A DNA stretch of 64,000 nucleotides, from the NCBI RefSeq assembly GCF_014191875.1, contig NZ_JACHXD010000009.1:1-64000 (forward strand), in the 5' to 3' direction. This stretch comes from Pseudoduganella violacea. GTDB lineage: Bacteria > Pseudomonadota > Gammaproteobacteria > Burkholderiales > Burkholderiaceae_D. Each line of letters starts with the position of its first letter. The first letter of the stretch is position 1. Position numbers and translations under genes: made by a program. A model generated the notes under the pieces. It did not search any database and was not told where the DNA came from. It saw only the letters and a program-made list of their open reading frames with translations. This document shows positions 34,377-45,726 of this stretch, in pieces.

Positions 34377-37300
34377 ATCTGTCCGAACTGAGCATCCGGC
34401 GCCCCGTCATGGTGGTGCTGCTGTCGCTGAGCGTGATTCTGGCCGGCGTGCTGTCCTATTCGCACATCCCGGTCGCCGCCCTGCCCAGCTATAACACCCC
34501 GGTCATCAATGTCAGCGCCGACCTGCCCGGCGCCAGCCCGGAAACCATGGCCTCGTCCGTGGCCCTGCCGCTGGAAAAGCAATTCTCCACCATTGCCGGC
34601 CTGAGCCTGATTACCTCGACCAGCAATCTTGGCTCGACCTCGCTGACCCTGGAATTCGACCCCAGCATCAACGTCAACCAGGCCGCCGTCGACGTCCAGG
34701 CGGCCCTGCTGCGCGCCCAGCGCGCGCTGCCGCAGGAGATGACGGAGCTGCCGTCCTACCGCAAGGTCAACCCGGCCGACGCGCCGGTGCTGTTCATGGC
34801 CATGACCTCGCCCTCGCTGAGCTTGTCCGAACTCAACGATTACGCGGAAAACCTGATCGCGCCCAGCCTGTCCACCCTGCCGGGCGTGGCGCAAGTGTCG
34901 GTCAACGGCCAGAAGCGCTTTGCCGTGCGCGTGCGCGCCAAGGCCGACCTGCTCAACGCGCGCAATCTGACGCTCGACGAGCTGGCCACGGCCGTGCGCG
35001 CCGCCAACGCCAACACCCCGCTCGGCATTCTCGACGGGCCGAGCCAGACCCTGACCATCCAGGGCAATGCCCAGCTCATGAAGGCGGCCGAATTCGCCGA
35101 ACTCATCATCGCCAACCGCAACGGCCAGCCGGTGCGCCTGAAAGACGTCGCCACCGTCGAGGATAGTTTCCAGTCCGTGAAGACGGCCGGCAGCTACAAC
35201 GGCGAACGCTCGATCGTGCTGATGGTGCAGCGCCAGCCCGACGCCAATACCGTGCAGGTGGTCGACGGCGTGCGTGCCCTGCTGCCGCGCTTCCGCGCCC
35301 AGTTGCCGCAATCGATCAAGATCAACCTGGTCAACGACCGTTCGGTCTCGATCCGCGAAGCCATCCACGACGTCAACCTGACGCTGGCGCTGACTGTGGT
35401 GCTGGTGGTGCTGGTGATCTTCCTCTTCCTGCGCCGCCTGGCCGCCACCTTCATCCCGGCCGTCACCATGCCGATCTCGCTGCTCGGCGCGCTGGCCCTG
35501 CTGTACGCCTTCGGCTACAGCCTCGACAACGTGTCCCTGCTCGGCATCACGCTCGCCGTCGGCCTGGTGGTGGACGACGCCATCGTGGTGCTGGAAAACA
35601 TCGTGCGCCATATCGAGCACGGCATGAAGCCCTTGCAGGCGGCCCTGGTCGGCTCGCGCGAAATGGGCTTCACGATTATTTCGATTTCCATTTCGCTGGT
35701 GGCGGTCTTCATTCCGATCTTCTTCATGCCGGGCGTGATCGGCCTGCTGTTCCATGAATTCGCCGTGGTGGTGGCGCTGTCGGTGCTGGTGTCGGCCGTG
35801 GTGTCGCTGACCCTGGTGCCCATGCTGGCGGCGCGCTTCATGCCGGCCGACTCGCACGAAACCTCGGGCGACGACAGCTTCATCGGCCGCCACTTCGAGG
35901 CGGCGTTCGGCAAGCTGCGCGACGGCTATGCGCGCACGCTCGACGTGGCCCTGCGCCACCGCTACATCGTGCTGGCGATCGCCGTCGCCACCTTCGTGCT
36001 GACGGTGATCATGTACGCCACCATTCCCAAAGGCTTCTTCCCCGAGGAAGACCTGGGCCAGATCCAGGCCACCACCGAAGCCTCGGAAGACATTTCGTCC
36101 TCGGCCATGTTGGAACTGCAGATGCAGGTGGTCGAGCGCATGCGCGCCAACCCGAATGTGCAGGACGTGACATCCTTCTCCAGCGGCGGCAATACCGGCC
36201 GCATGTTCCTCGTGCTCAAGCCGCGCGGCGAGCGCGCCAAGATGCCCGAAGTGCTGGACAGCCTGCGCAAATCGGCGCGCCAGGTGGCGGGCATTTCCGT
36301 CTATCTGCGTCCGGCGCAGAATCTGCAGCTGGGCGGCCGTCCGAGCAAGAGCCGCTACCAGTACACGCTGCAGTCGGTCAGTCCCGACGCGCTCAACGAC
36401 TGGGCCGGCAAGTTTGTCGAATCAATGCGCGCCGACCAGGACTTCCGCGACGTCACCACCGATTCGCAGAACCGCGGCCTGCAAGCCTCGCTCAAGATCG
36501 ACCGCGACAAGGCCAATACCCTGGGCGTGAAGATCGCCGATATCCGCAGCGCGCTGTATCTCGCGTTTGGCGAGCGCCAGGTGTCGACCATCTATTCCTC
36601 GGCCGCCAGCTATTACGTGATTCTGGAAGCGGCCACCGAAGACCGCCAGTTCGACGATGCGCTGACCAAGGTCTCGGTGCGCAATGCCGGCGGCCAGCTG
36701 GTGCAGCTGTCGAGCTTTGCCTCAGTCGAGCGCACGGTGGGGCCGACTTCGGTCAACCACCAGGGCCAGCTGCAGGCGATCACGATTTCCTTCAACCTGG
36801 CGCCCGATGTCCCGCTCGGCAACGCGACAGCCAAGATCGACCGCATGGGCGCCGAGATGGGCTTGCCGCCTTCCATCATCACGACCTATGGCGGCGACGC
36901 GGCCGTGTTCCAGAGCTCGCAGAGTAGCCAGCTCATCCTGATTATTGCCGCGCTTGGCGTGATCTATGTGCTGCTGGGGGTGCTGTACGAAAGCTATATC
37001 CACCCGCTGACGATTCTGGCCGGCCTGCCTTCGGCCGCGGTCGGGGCGCTGCTGACCTTGTGGCTGTTCAACCTCGACCTGACCATGATCGCCATCATCG
37101 GTATTCTGATGCTGATCGGCATCGTCAAGAAGAACGCCATCATGATGATCGACTTCGCCCTGCAAGCCCAGCGCACCGAAGGGCGCACGCCGCAGGAGGC
37201 GATCCGCGAAGCCTGCGTGCTGCGCTTCCGTCCCATCCTGATGACCACCCTGGCCGCCATGATGGGCGCGCTGCCCATCGCGCTTGGCCTGGGCGCGGGC

Positions 37301-37510
37301 GCCGAGCTGCGCCAGCCGCTGGGCCTGGCCGTGGTCGGCGGCCTGCTGTTCTCGCAGGTGATTACGCTCTACATCACCCCGGTGATCTACCTCTTCCTCG
37401 ACAAATACAGCGGCAGCGGCCCCATGAGCGACGCCGATCTGGCTGATGAGGAAGTGGAGGAGGGCGGCAAGCTGGTTGAGCTGAAAGCTGTCAGCGCGGT
37501 CAAGCACTGA
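34373..37510 (+). CDS. RND-family efflux permease (HAE-1, MdtB/MuxB type)
   Basis: A 1045-residue, twelve-helix proton-driven pump. LSIRRPVMVVLLSLSVILAGVLSYSHIPVAALP at the N-terminus, two large periplasmic domains, the proton-relay Asp pair in TLAVGLVVDDAIVVLENIVRHIEHG (helix 4) and GIVKKNAIMMIDFALQ (helix 11) are clear. It ends in a short acidic cytoplasmic tail. No outer-membrane factor gene is adjacent, so a TolC-like channel must come from elsewhere. It follows the sensor kinase and adaptor on the same strand. Confidence 0.93.
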   Translation: MNLSELSIRRPVMVVLLSLSVILAGVLSYSHIPVAALPSYNTPVINVSADLPGASPETMASSVALPLEKQFSTIAGLSLITSTSNLGSTSLTLEFDPSINVNQAAVDVQAALLRAQRALPQEMTELPSYRKVNPADAPVLFMAMTSPSLSLSELNDYAENLIAPSLSTLPGVAQVSVNGQKRFAVRVRAKADLLNARNLTLDELATAVRAANANTPLGILDGPSQTLTIQGNAQLMKAAEFAELIIANRNGQPVRLKDVATVEDSFQSVKTAGSYNGERSIVLMVQRQPDANTVQVVDGVRALLPRFRAQLPQSIKINLVNDRSVSIREAIHDVNLTLALTVVLVVLVIFLFLRRLAATFIPAVTMPISLLGALALLYAFGYSLDNVSLLGITLAVGLVVDDAIVVLENIVRHIEHGMKPLQAALVGSREMGFTIISISISLVAVFIPIFFMPGVIGLLFHEFAVVVALSVLVSAVVSLTLVPMLAARFMPADSHETSGDDSFIGRHFEAAFGKLRDGYARTLDVALRHRYIVLAIAVATFVLTVIMYATIPKGFFPEEDLGQIQATTEASEDISSSAMLELQMQVVERMRANPNVQDVTSFSSGGNTGRMFLVLKPRGERAKMPEVLDSLRKSARQVAGISVYLRPAQNLQLGGRPSKSRYQYTLQSVSPDALNDWAGKFVESMRADQDFRDVTTDSQNRGLQASLKIDRDKANTLGVKIADIRSALYLAFGERQVSTIYSSAASYYVILEAATEDRQFDDALTKVSVRNAGGQLVQLSSFASVERTVGPTSVNHQGQLQAITISFNLAPDVPLGNATAKIDRMGAEMGLPPSIITTYGGDAAVFQSSQSSQLILIIAALGVIYVLLGVLYESYIHPLTILAGLPSAAVGALLTLWLFNLDLTMIAIIGILMLIGIVKKNAIMMIDFALQAQRTEGRTPQEAIREACVLRFRPILMTTLAAMMGALPIALGLGAGAELRQPLGLAVVGGLLFSQVITLYITPVIYLFLDKYSGSGPMSDADLADEEVEEGGKLVELKAVSAVKH

Positions 37511-37616
37511 TATGATGCGGGACGGCTGTTGCTGATACATTCGCTAACATCCGTCAAGACCGAGTTTTAGTAAGCTTCTTCACCAGACCAGCAGACCGCT
37601 TTGCGCAGAAAGTCCG

Positions 37617-38525
37617 ATGATTTTGTTTCAGTTCACCCGCTCCCACACGGATCACCACGAGTATTGCGAAGCGTGCGGCCAGCGCCTGCCGCCGCCGGGG
37701 GGCTATGGCGACAAGCAGCCGAACCGCATCGGCATCGCCATCTCGGTGGCCCTGCACGTGCTGGTGGCGCTGTACTTCCTGTTCGGCCCCAAGCACAAGA
37801 TCGTGCTGACCCCGCCGGCCAAGGAAGGCGATATGGTGTGGGTCGCGCCGCTGCCAAAAGAAAAGCCCAGCAAGCCCAAAGCCCAGCCCCAGCCTGAACA
37901 GAAACCCACGCCGCGCAAGACCCAGCCGGCCAAGATCACGCCGCGCATCGTGCCGCAGCGCCACAACCCGAACGCCATCACCCAGGTTGAGATACCCGAG
38001 CAGCCGCGCACGCCGCAGCCGCCCGCCAAGCTGACGCCGCCGCCACCGCAAGTGGACGATATGCAGGCCATGGTCGAAGCGGCGCGCCGCCGCCGCGGCG
38101 CGGTGCCCTCGGCCGACGCCGCACCCGAAAGCGACGACGACCGTGCGCGCCGCATCGCCCGCGCCAACATCATGGGCGCCCAGGGCCGCAGCGCCAATGG
38201 CGAACGCAACGAAACCGGCGGCATTTTTGATGTCACCAACAAAACCTTCAACAGCGCCGACGTCAAATTCCGCGGCTGGAACACCAACTTCAAGCGCCAG
38301 TGGCTGCAGCAGGTGCACGTCGAAGTGAGCGGCGAAGCCGACATCGAAACGGCCGTGGTGAAAAAGATGATCGAGCTCATCCGCAAAGAAAAGCCCGGCG
38401 ACTTCGAATGGGAATCCCACCGCCTCGGCAAGGTCGTGCGCATGAGCGCGCGCAAGGACGATGAAGCCGAACTGGCGGCCTTCCTGATGAAGGAAATGTT
38501 CCCCGAATACCGCCGCCCCCGCTAA
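37617..38525 (+). CDS. TonB-like membrane-anchored protein of unknown function
   Basis: I do not recognise a named family over the full length. Seen: an N-terminal cytoplasmic stretch with H13-H14 and C17-x2-C20-G (HHEYCEACG), a possible metal site; one membrane helix (about 38-56) containing S43-V-A-L-H47, the SxxxH pattern of TonB anchors; a Pro/Lys/Gln-rich linker (about 75-150); a charged region (about 150-200); and a C-terminal globular domain (about 205-302; FKRQWLQQVHVEVSGEADIETAVVKKMIELIRKEKPGDFEW). The C-terminus does not show an obvious canonical TonB motif, and no exbB or exbD lies nearby. It follows the RND pump by 106 nt and is convergent with hemB. Confidence 0.7.
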   Translation: MILFQFTRSHTDHHEYCEACGQRLPPPGGYGDKQPNRIGIAISVALHVLVALYFLFGPKHKIVLTPPAKEGDMVWVAPLPKEKPSKPKAQPQPEQKPTPRKTQPAKITPRIVPQRHNPNAITQVEIPEQPRTPQPPAKLTPPPPQVDDMQAMVEAARRRRGAVPSADAAPESDDDRARRIARANIMGAQGRSANGERNETGGIFDVTNKTFNSADVKFRGWNTNFKRQWLQQVHVEVSGEADIETAVVKKMIELIRKEKPGDFEWESHRLGKVVRMSARKDDEAELAAFLMKEMFPEYRRPR

Positions 38526-38528
38526 ACC

Positions 38529-38645
38529 CTTTGATCCAAAACAAACAATGTCCCACCCTGGTGTCAGGCACTAGAGTCGGACATTCTTTGATCCAGCGCA
38601 AAAAATGTCCCACCGTGGTGCCTGACACCAGGGTGGGACATTTGT
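38529..38645. repeat. REP-like composite repeat between converging genes
   Basis: A perfect 25-bp inverted repeat has arms at 38547-38571 and 38618-38642 (cores CCACCCTGGTGTCAGGCAC and GTGCCTGACACCAGGGTGG). A partial direct copy of the left arm begins at 38604, and both copies are preceded by a TTTGATCCA box (38530 and 38588). This is two tandem units plus an inverted one, like a BIME/REP element. It contains no real gene. Confidence 0.75.
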
Positions 38646-38663
38646 TGATCTAGATCAGAGGTT

Positions 38664-40411
<1,748 letters not shown>

Positions 40412-40572
40412 GGGAATAGGCGGGAATTACAACAAAAAGGGAGCGATAACGCGAGAAAGCTATTGTACAATAAGGGGTTACTAATTGCTGTTGTGGGGTG
40501 ATCGGCCGGCTAATAACGCAGACTGATACAGCAATGATTATTACTAATTTCTAATTGTCTCAGGGTGTCCGA

Positions 40573-41241
40573 ATGAATCGTGCGTTTTCACCATTTATAA
40601 AATCCTTGTTCATTACACTGCTGGCCGTTTCCGGTGTGGCATCGGCCTCCGACGCGAAGCACGCGCCGGCCGCTGCCAAGCCCGATGCCGCTAAAGGCGC
40701 CACCCTGTACGCCGATGGCGACGCGGCGCGCGGCCTGCCCGCTTGTGTCTCCTGCCACGGCGCCGCCGGCAATTCGACCATCACCGCCAACCCGAAACTG
40801 GCCGGTCAGCCGGAAGCGTATCTCTACAAACAGCTGGTGAGCTTCGAAGGTCCGTCGCGCAGCCAGCCGGTGATGACCACCTTCTCCAAAATGCTGTCGG
40901 ATGAGGAAAAGAAAAACATCGCCGCCTACCTGGCAACCCAGACCTCGAAACCCGGCGCCGCCAAAAATAAAGACACGGTGGAACTGGGCAAGAAGATCTA
41001 TCGCGGCGGCATCGCCGAGAAGAACGTTCCCGCCTGCGCCAGCTGCCATGGCCCGGCCGGCGCCGGCATGCCTGCCACCTATCCGCGCATCGGCGGTCAG
41101 CACCAGGATTACACCGCCGCCCAGCTGGCCCTGTTCAAGGCCGATGGCCGCAAGAACAGCCCGGAAATGAGCACCATCGCCAAACGCATGTCCGACGAGG
41201 AAATGAAGGCCGTGGCTGACTACGTGGCCGGCTTGAAATAA
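40573..41241 (+). CDS. Dihaem cytochrome c4
   Basis: A 222-residue periplasmic electron carrier. A signal peptide (about 1-26, ASA-SD) is followed by two similar cytochrome c domains, each with one CxxCH: C58-V-S-C61-H62 and C155-A-S-C158-H159. Each half has a Met-containing segment (MLSDEEKKNIAAYL; MSDEEMKAVADYV). It may donate electrons to terminal oxidases. A TTG at 40555 is in frame, but the ATG at 40573 gives the signal peptide. resB and ccsA, needed to attach its haems, follow directly. Confidence 0.93.
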   Translation: MNRAFSPFIKSLFITLLAVSGVASASDAKHAPAAAKPDAAKGATLYADGDAARGLPACVSCHGAAGNSTITANPKLAGQPEAYLYKQLVSFEGPSRSQPVMTTFSKMLSDEEKKNIAAYLATQTSKPGAAKNKDTVELGKKIYRGGIAEKNVPACASCHGPAGAGMPATYPRIGGQHQDYTAAQLALFKADGRKNSPEMSTIAKRMSDEEMKAVADYVAGLK

Positions 41242-41310
41242 TCACCTCCGCTAGTCCCGCGCCGACTGCTTTAAGTCTGCTTTAAGCGCACAGGACGGTT
41301 CAGGCAGTAT

Positions 41311-41343
41311 AAAGGGCGGCCGCGTAAGCGGGCTGCCCTTTTT
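41311..41343 (+). terminator. Rho-independent terminator after cytochrome c4
   Basis: AAAGGGCGGCC pairs with GGCTGCCCTTT (one G-T wobble) around a GCGTAAGCG loop and runs into five T. Confidence 0.8.
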
Positions 41344-41394
41344 ATTGGTATCCTCCTGCCTGCCTGGTTCCGTCCCTTTTGTGAAGACATCCGC

Positions 41395-43485
41395 ATGAGC
41401 ACCGCCAGTACCACCGCCGCCCCGCCGGCCAGCCACCGACCCACTCTGCACGAAGCGTTTGAGCTGCTGTCCTCGATGCGCTTTGCTATCAGTCTTTTGA
41501 CGATGATAGCAATCGCCTCGATCATCGGCACGGTGATGCAGCAGAACCAGGCCATGAGCAATTACATCAACCAGTTTGGTCCCTTCTGGTTTGAAGTCTT
41601 CAATAAACTGAGCCTATATGCGGTGTACTCCGCCTGGTGGTTCTTGCTCATCATGGGCTTCCTGGTGGTCTCGACCTCGCTCTGCATCGTGCGCAATACG
41701 CCCAAGATGCTGAAAGATATGCGCAGCTGGCGCGAACATGTGCGCGAACAGTCGCTGCGCAACTTCCACCACCACAGCGAATGGACCACGCCGCTGGCGC
41801 GCGCCGCGCTGGCCCAGCAGACCGCCACCCGCCTGCAGCACGCCGGCTACCAGACCCGCATCATCGAAAAAGACCAGGCCCTGCTGCTGACCGCGAAACG
41901 CGGCGCCGGCAATAAATTCGGCTATATCTTCGCCCACGCCGCCATCGTCATCATCTGCGTCGGCGGCCTGCTCGATTCCGACATGCCGATCCGTCTGCAG
42001 GAATGGACCATGGGCAAGACCCCGTTCACCGGCGGCGGCCTGATTTCCGATATTCCCCAGCAGCACCGCCTGAGCCAGGCCAACCCGACCTTCCGCGCCA
42101 ATACCGCGATTCCCGAAGGCCAGGCCAGCGATACGGCCATCATCCCGCGCGCCGACGGCGTGCTGATCCAGGAACTGCCTTTCACCATCGAACTCAAAAA
42201 GTTTACCATCGACTTCTACAGCACGGGCATGCCCAAGCTGTTCGCCAGCGATGTGGTGATCCGCGACAAGGAAAACGGCAAGACCATCCCCGCCACCATC
42301 GAAGTCAACAAGCCCCTGGTCTACAAGGGCCTGGCCGTCTACCAGTCCAGCTTCGAGGATGGCGGCACCAAGCTCAAGCTCAAAGGCTACCCGATGAAGG
42401 GCGCCAAGGCCGGGCAGTTTGAACTGAGCGGTGAAGTCAACGCCAGCACGCCGATGACCGAGGACTACACCATCGAATGGTCGGGCTTCCGCCCCTTCAA
42501 TGTGGAAAACATGGCAAGCCAGGATGCGCGCGCCGTGACCAAGGGCGAGGACTTGAACAAGGAATTCGCGCGCAGCCTGGACAAGCACCTCGGTTCGGCC
42601 GCCAAGACCGCCAACAACAAGGATTTGAAGAACGTCGGCCCCAGCGTGCAGTACAAGCTGCGCGACAAGACCGGCCAGGCGCGCGAATTCCAGAACTATA
42701 TGCAGCCGCTGGAACTGGAAGGCGCCACCGTCTTCCTGGCCGGCGTGCGCGCCAATCCGAACGATGCCTTCAGCTATCTGCGCATCCCGGCCGACGACGA
42801 ATACAGCGTGCGCGACTGGATGCGCCTGCGCGCCGCGCTGCAAGACCCGGCCCTGCGCGCCAGCGCCGCCGAACGCTATGCGCGCCGCGCCGCGCCGGCT
42901 ACCGCCGCCGCTAATGCCGTGCTGAACCTGCAACTGCGCGATTCCGCGCTGAAGAGCCTGGAAATCTTCGCCGGCGACGACAAGCAGGGCGGCTTCATGG
43001 CCATCAGCCGCTTCCTGGAAAAAGTGCCGGAGCAGGAGCAGGCCAAGGCCGCCGACATCTTTATGAAAATCCTCAACGGCACGCTGTGGGAGCTGTGGCA
43101 GATCGCGCGCGACAAGGATGGCCTGGCCCCGGTCACGGCTGACGAGAAGCATGCGCGCTATCTGCAGCTGGCCACCAATGCCTTGTCGGACGCCTTCTTC
43201 TACGGCGCCCCGATTTATCTGCAGCTCGACGAATTCACCGAGGTGAAGGCGTCGGTCTTCCAGGTCACGAAGTCGCCCGGCAAGAGCGTGGTCTACCTCG
43301 GCTGCCTGTTCCTGGTGCTGGGCGTGTTCGCCATGTTCTATATCCGCGAACGCCGCCTGTGGGTCTGGATCAAGGAGGAAGGGCAGGGCACGCACGCGCT
43401 GATGGCCATGAGCACCCAGCGCCGCACCCTGGACTTCGATAGGGAATTCAATGAAATGAAGGAAAAATTGCCGCAATCGGCGTAA
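41395..43485 (+). CDS. resB: Cytochrome c biogenesis protein ResB (Ccs1)
   Basis: A 696-residue membrane protein of the system II cytochrome c synthase. LSSMRFAISLLTMIAIASIIGTVMQQNQ begins the first helices, WWFLLIMGFLVVSTSLCIVRNTPKML the next; a large periplasmic domain (about 215-610) separates these from the final helix SVVYLGCLFLVLGVFAMFYIRERRLWVWI. With CcsA it carries haem across the membrane and attaches it to CxxCH apocytochromes. It lies 27 nt before ccsA. The central region (about 480-530) has an Ala-rich insertion. Confidence 0.94.
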   Translation: MSTASTTAAPPASHRPTLHEAFELLSSMRFAISLLTMIAIASIIGTVMQQNQAMSNYINQFGPFWFEVFNKLSLYAVYSAWWFLLIMGFLVVSTSLCIVRNTPKMLKDMRSWREHVREQSLRNFHHHSEWTTPLARAALAQQTATRLQHAGYQTRIIEKDQALLLTAKRGAGNKFGYIFAHAAIVIICVGGLLDSDMPIRLQEWTMGKTPFTGGGLISDIPQQHRLSQANPTFRANTAIPEGQASDTAIIPRADGVLIQELPFTIELKKFTIDFYSTGMPKLFASDVVIRDKENGKTIPATIEVNKPLVYKGLAVYQSSFEDGGTKLKLKGYPMKGAKAGQFELSGEVNASTPMTEDYTIEWSGFRPFNVENMASQDARAVTKGEDLNKEFARSLDKHLGSAAKTANNKDLKNVGPSVQYKLRDKTGQAREFQNYMQPLELEGATVFLAGVRANPNDAFSYLRIPADDEYSVRDWMRLRAALQDPALRASAAERYARRAAPATAAANAVLNLQLRDSALKSLEIFAGDDKQGGFMAISRFLEKVPEQEQAKAADIFMKILNGTLWELWQIARDKDGLAPVTADEKHARYLQLATNALSDAFFYGAPIYLQLDEFTEVKASVFQVTKSPGKSVVYLGCLFLVLGVFAMFYIRERRLWVWIKEEGQGTHALMAMSTQRRTLDFDREFNEMKEKLPQSA

Positions 43486-43512
43486 GCTGTTGCTACGTTG
43501 TGGAGAGGAATA

Positions 43513-44664
43513 ATGGAAATTACGCAAACCCAAACCTATACCGAGGCGCCCGGCTATTTCAAGCGCCTCAACTGGATCGACTGGCTGTTCGCCGCCGGTC
43601 TGCTGGGCGCCGCCCTGTTCGCGCTGAACCGTTTCGGCGCGTATATGGACATTTATGAAAAAGTGATCCTGCTCGCCTGCGCGCCCACCTTCGCCGCCCT
43701 GGGCTGGCACTGGAAGCCGGTGCGCTGGCTGATGCCGCTGACGGCCGCGCTGGCGCTGGCCGCCATCGCGCTGTACGCGGGCGACTTGAATATGGCGAAC
43801 CAGAAATTCTGGCTGCGCAATATGTTGTCGAGCCAGTCGGCGATCCTGTGGATGAGCGTGATGTTCTTCCTCTCCACCCTGTTCTATCTGATCGGCCTGG
43901 GCCTGCGTTCGGGCATGGGCTTCACGGTCGGCTCCAAGCTGTGCTGGGCCGGCGTGATCCTGGGCACCACCGGCATGCTGGTGCGCTGGTACGAGTCCTA
44001 CCTGATCGGCGCCGACGTCGGCCACATCCCCATTTCCAATCTGTACGAGGTCTTCATCCTGTTCTCGCTGATCACGGCGATGTTCTACCTCTACTATGAA
44101 AAACGCTACAACACCCGGCAGCTGGGCGCTTTCGTGCTGCTGGTGATTTCGGCCGCCGTCGGCTTCCTGCTGTGGTACACCGTGTCGCGCGACGCGGCCG
44201 AAATCCAGCCCCTGGTGCCGGCCCTGCAAAGCTGGTGGATGAAGATCCACGTGCCGGCCAACTTCATCGGCTACGGCACCTTCTCGCTGGCGGCCATGGT
44301 GGCCGGCGCCTACCTGCTCAAATCCTCCGGTTATCTGGTGGACCGCCTGCCGGCGCTGGAAGTGCTGGACGATGTGATGTACAAGTCGATTTCGGCCGGC
44401 TTCGCCTTCTTCACCATCGCCACCATCCTCGGCGCCCTGTGGGCGGCCGAAGCCTGGGGCGGCTACTGGTCCTGGGACCCGAAAGAGACCTGGGCCCTGA
44501 TCGTCTGGCTCAACTACGCGGCCTGGCTGCATATGCGCCTGGTGACGGGCTTGCGCGGCCGCTTCCTGGCCTGGTGGGCGCTGGTCGGCCTGCTGGTGAC
44601 GACGTTCGCTTTCCTGGGCGTCAATATGTTCCTCTCCGGCTTGCATTCCTACGGCAAGCTTTAA
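43513..44664 (+). CDS. ccsA: Cytochrome c synthase subunit CcsA
   Basis: A 383-residue, eight-helix haem-handling protein (CcsA/CcsB naming varies). The periplasmic WWD motif AAEAWGGYWSWDPKETWALI and conserved His residues for haem, in ESYLIGADVGHIPISNLYE, WMKIHVPANFIGYG and YAAWLHMRL, are present. The chosen ATG at 43513 follows GGAGAGGAATA; an upstream in-frame TTG is less likely. Operon partner of resB. Confidence 0.94.
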   Translation: MEITQTQTYTEAPGYFKRLNWIDWLFAAGLLGAALFALNRFGAYMDIYEKVILLACAPTFAALGWHWKPVRWLMPLTAALALAAIALYAGDLNMANQKFWLRNMLSSQSAILWMSVMFFLSTLFYLIGLGLRSGMGFTVGSKLCWAGVILGTTGMLVRWYESYLIGADVGHIPISNLYEVFILFSLITAMFYLYYEKRYNTRQLGAFVLLVISAAVGFLLWYTVSRDAAEIQPLVPALQSWWMKIHVPANFIGYGTFSLAAMVAGAYLLKSSGYLVDRLPALEVLDDVMYKSISAGFAFFTIATILGALWAAEAWGGYWSWDPKETWALIVWLNYAAWLHMRLVTGLRGRFLAWWALVGLLVTTFAFLGVNMFLSGLHSYGKL

Positions 44665-44698
44665 ATCAGCTTTCAGGAAAGAGGTGTAAGGTTTCGCT

Positions 44699-44710
44699 GT
44701 CTGGCCAGAC
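44699..44710. promoter_or_regulatory. 12-bp perfect palindrome upstream of msrP
   Basis: GTCTGGCCAGAC lies 36 nt before the msrP start, in the 82-nt gap after ccsA. It could be a dimeric operator for msrPQ; no promoter boxes are clear around it. Confidence 0.35.
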
Positions 44711-44746
44711 TAAACAACAAGCCTGCACTTTTTTCCTGGAGTTGCC

Positions 44747-45724
44747 ATGTTGATCAAACGGAATCCAAACGGCATCGACTTGCCGTTTCCATCTGAAATC
44801 ACCCCACGCGCCGTCTTCGAGTCGCGCCGCAGCTTCATGCGCCAGATGGCGCTGGGCGCGGTGGCCGGCGGCGCCCTGCTCGAATCGCTGGGCCAGGAAG
44901 CCCAGGCCCAGGGCCTGAATCCGAAACTGGCCGCCAAGCTCAATCCCGCCTATTCCGCCCTCGACAAGCAAAGCGCTTACAAGGACGCCACCAGCTACAA
45001 TAATTTCTACGAATTCGGCACCGACAAAAGCGACCCGGCCCAGAACGCGCACACGCTGAAAACCCAGCCCTGGAGCGTGAGCATCGAGGGCGAGGTGAAA
45101 AAGCCCCTGACGCTCGATCTGGACGCCCTGCTCAAGCTGGCGCCGCTCGAAGAGCGCGTCTACCGCCTGCGCTGCGTGGAAGGCTGGTCGATGGTGATTC
45201 CCTGGGTCGGCTATTCGCTGTCCGAACTGATCAAGCGGGTCGAACCGACCGGCAACGCCAAATACGTCGAATTCATCACCCTGGCCGACAAGAAGCAGAT
45301 GCCCGGCGTAGGCAGCCGCGTGCTGCAGTGGCCGTATGTGGAAGGCTTGCGCCTGGACGAGGCCAACCATCCGCTGACCCTGCTCACCCTGGGCATGTAT
45401 GGCGAAACCCTGCCCAAGCAGAATGGCGCGCCGGTGCGCATCGTGGTGCCGTGGAAGTATGGCTTCAAATCGGCCAAGTCCATCGTCAAGATCCGCTTCG
45501 TGCGCGAGATGCCGCGCACCGCCTGGAATCTGGCCGCGCCCTCGGAATACGGCTTCTACTCGAATGTGAACCCCGAAGTCGACCACCCGCGCTGGTCGCA
45601 GGCCAGCGAGCGCCGCATCGGCGAGGATGGCTTCTTCGTGCGCAAGCGTAAGACACTGATGTTCAACGGCTATAGCGATGTGGCCTCACTGTATACCGGC
45701 ATGGATTTGAAGAAGTATTTCTGA
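44747..45724 (+). CDS. msrP: Protein-methionine-sulfoxide reductase catalytic subunit MsrP
   Basis: A periplasmic molybdopterin enzyme that repairs oxidised methionines in envelope proteins. The 325 residues carry a Tat signal with R27-R28 (SRRSFMRQM), a Tat-type hydrophobic stretch and AQA cleavage region; C143 in [15 protein letters not shown] is the molybdenum ligand. GGAG precedes the ATG. msrQ follows 2 nt later and supplies electrons. Confidence 0.95.
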   Translation: MLIKRNPNGIDLPFPSEITPRAVFESRRSFMRQMALGAVAGGALLESLGQEAQAQGLNPKLAAKLNPAYSALDKQSAYKDATSYNNFYEFGTDKSDPAQNAHTLKTQPWSVSIEGEVKKPLTLDLDALLKLAPLEERVYRLRCVEGWSMVIPWVGYSLSELIKRVEPTGNAKYVEFITLADKKQMPGVGSRVLQWPYVEGLRLDEANHPLTLLTLGMYGETLPKQNGAPVRIVVPWKYGFKSAKSIVKIRFVREMPRTAWNLAAPSEYGFYSNVNPEVDHPRWSQASERRIGEDGFFVRKRKTLMFNGYSDVASLYTGMDLKKYF

Positions 45725-45726
45725 AT

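Noticed and set aside
34136..35959. 607-codon antisense frame over the RND pump
   Set aside because: Shadow of the pump gene; His/Gln/Arg-rich without motifs.
38377..38628. Small antisense frame ending in the REP-like region
   Set aside because: It consists of repeat DNA plus the antisense of the TonB-like gene end.
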